A stretch of 6,178 bases of DNA, taken from NCBI GenBank assembly GCA_017382615.1, contig JAFNZX010000370.1, positions 1 through 6,178 on the forward strand. The letters run 5' to 3'. The notes beneath the pieces are model-generated. The model worked only from the letters and a program-made list of their open reading frames with translations, searched no databases and was not told the origin of the DNA. Made by a program: the position numbers and the translations under genes. This document shows, in pieces, positions 6,150 through 6,178 of this stretch. Position 1 is the first letter of the stretch. Each line of letters starts with the position of its first letter. This DNA comes from Clostridia bacterium (GTDB lineage Bacteria > Bacillota > Clostridia > Oscillospirales > CAG-272).

Positions 6150-6178
6150 AACTCTCCAATCGCCGTTTGATTTCGCGC
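6150..6178. other. Uncharacterised right edge
   Basis: The last bases after the palindromic repeat show no recognisable promoter, riboswitch element or gene end. The operon promoter or an upstream gene may begin beyond the window. Confidence 0.4.

Noticed and set aside
6055..6159. N-terminal extension of the HNH_repeat-type protein up to an ATG at 6159
   Set aside because: The added residues are a translation of the palindromic repeat, and the ATG at 6054 has a GGAGG site 5 nt upstream.
1..6178. CRISPR array, tRNA, rRNA or insertion sequence
   Set aside because: No regularly spaced repeats, no tRNA-like cloverleaf, no transposase and no terminal inverted repeats with target duplication were seen.

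Overview
The window looks like a low-complexity-free piece of a moderately GC-rich Clostridia chromosome. An Oscillospiraceae/Ruminococcaceae-type gut Firmicute is my best guess. The reasons are strong AGGAG-type ribosome binding sites, a dedicated energy-coupling factor (ECF) vitamin transporter, Gram-positive secreted and membrane-anchored proteins without outer-membrane features, and palindromic intergenic repeats of a kind I associate with that group. The taxon is inference. All genes I can support lie on the minus strand, so transcription runs from the high-coordinate end to the low-coordinate end.

Layout in transcription order: (1) 6072-6149, a composite palindromic repeat upstream of the first gene; (2) 6054-5725, a small basic protein with one homing-endonuclease-associated (HNH_repeat-type) motif; (3) 5728-4931, a secreted, C-terminally membrane-anchored protein with a DUF4430-like domain carrying an EF-hand-like loop, plus an Ig-like domain; (4) 4924-3344, a surface protein joining a prenyltransferase/terpenoid-cyclase-type alpha/alpha barrel to a DUF4430 (transcobalamin-like C-terminal) domain through two membrane helices; (5) 3313-2435, EcfT; (6) 2462-843, a two-domain ECF ATPase; (7) 846-160, an ECF substrate-binding S component; (8) 148-114, a strong intrinsic terminator; (9) 1-113, non-coding sequence with another small palindromic repeat. 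Junctions are a 4-bp ATGA overlap, a 6-bp gap, a 30-bp gap, a 28-bp overlap and another 4-bp ATGA overlap, so this reads as one operon ending at the terminator.

The biological reading is a complete group I ECF importer (S, T, A-A') encoded with two extracytoplasmic candidate binding proteins. The barrel-plus-DUF4430 domain order is that of animal intrinsic factor and transcobalamin, which clamp vitamin B12 between the two domains. The S component resembles the family that includes the B12-specific CbrT. The parsimonious hypothesis is a Gram-positive corrinoid capture-and-import system in which surface proteins bind cobalamin or a precursor and pass it to the ECF transporter. The substrate is inferred from architecture and context only, and no B12 riboswitch is visible in the window. 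The operon promoter probably lies beyond the right edge or in the repeat-rich segment at 6055-6178.
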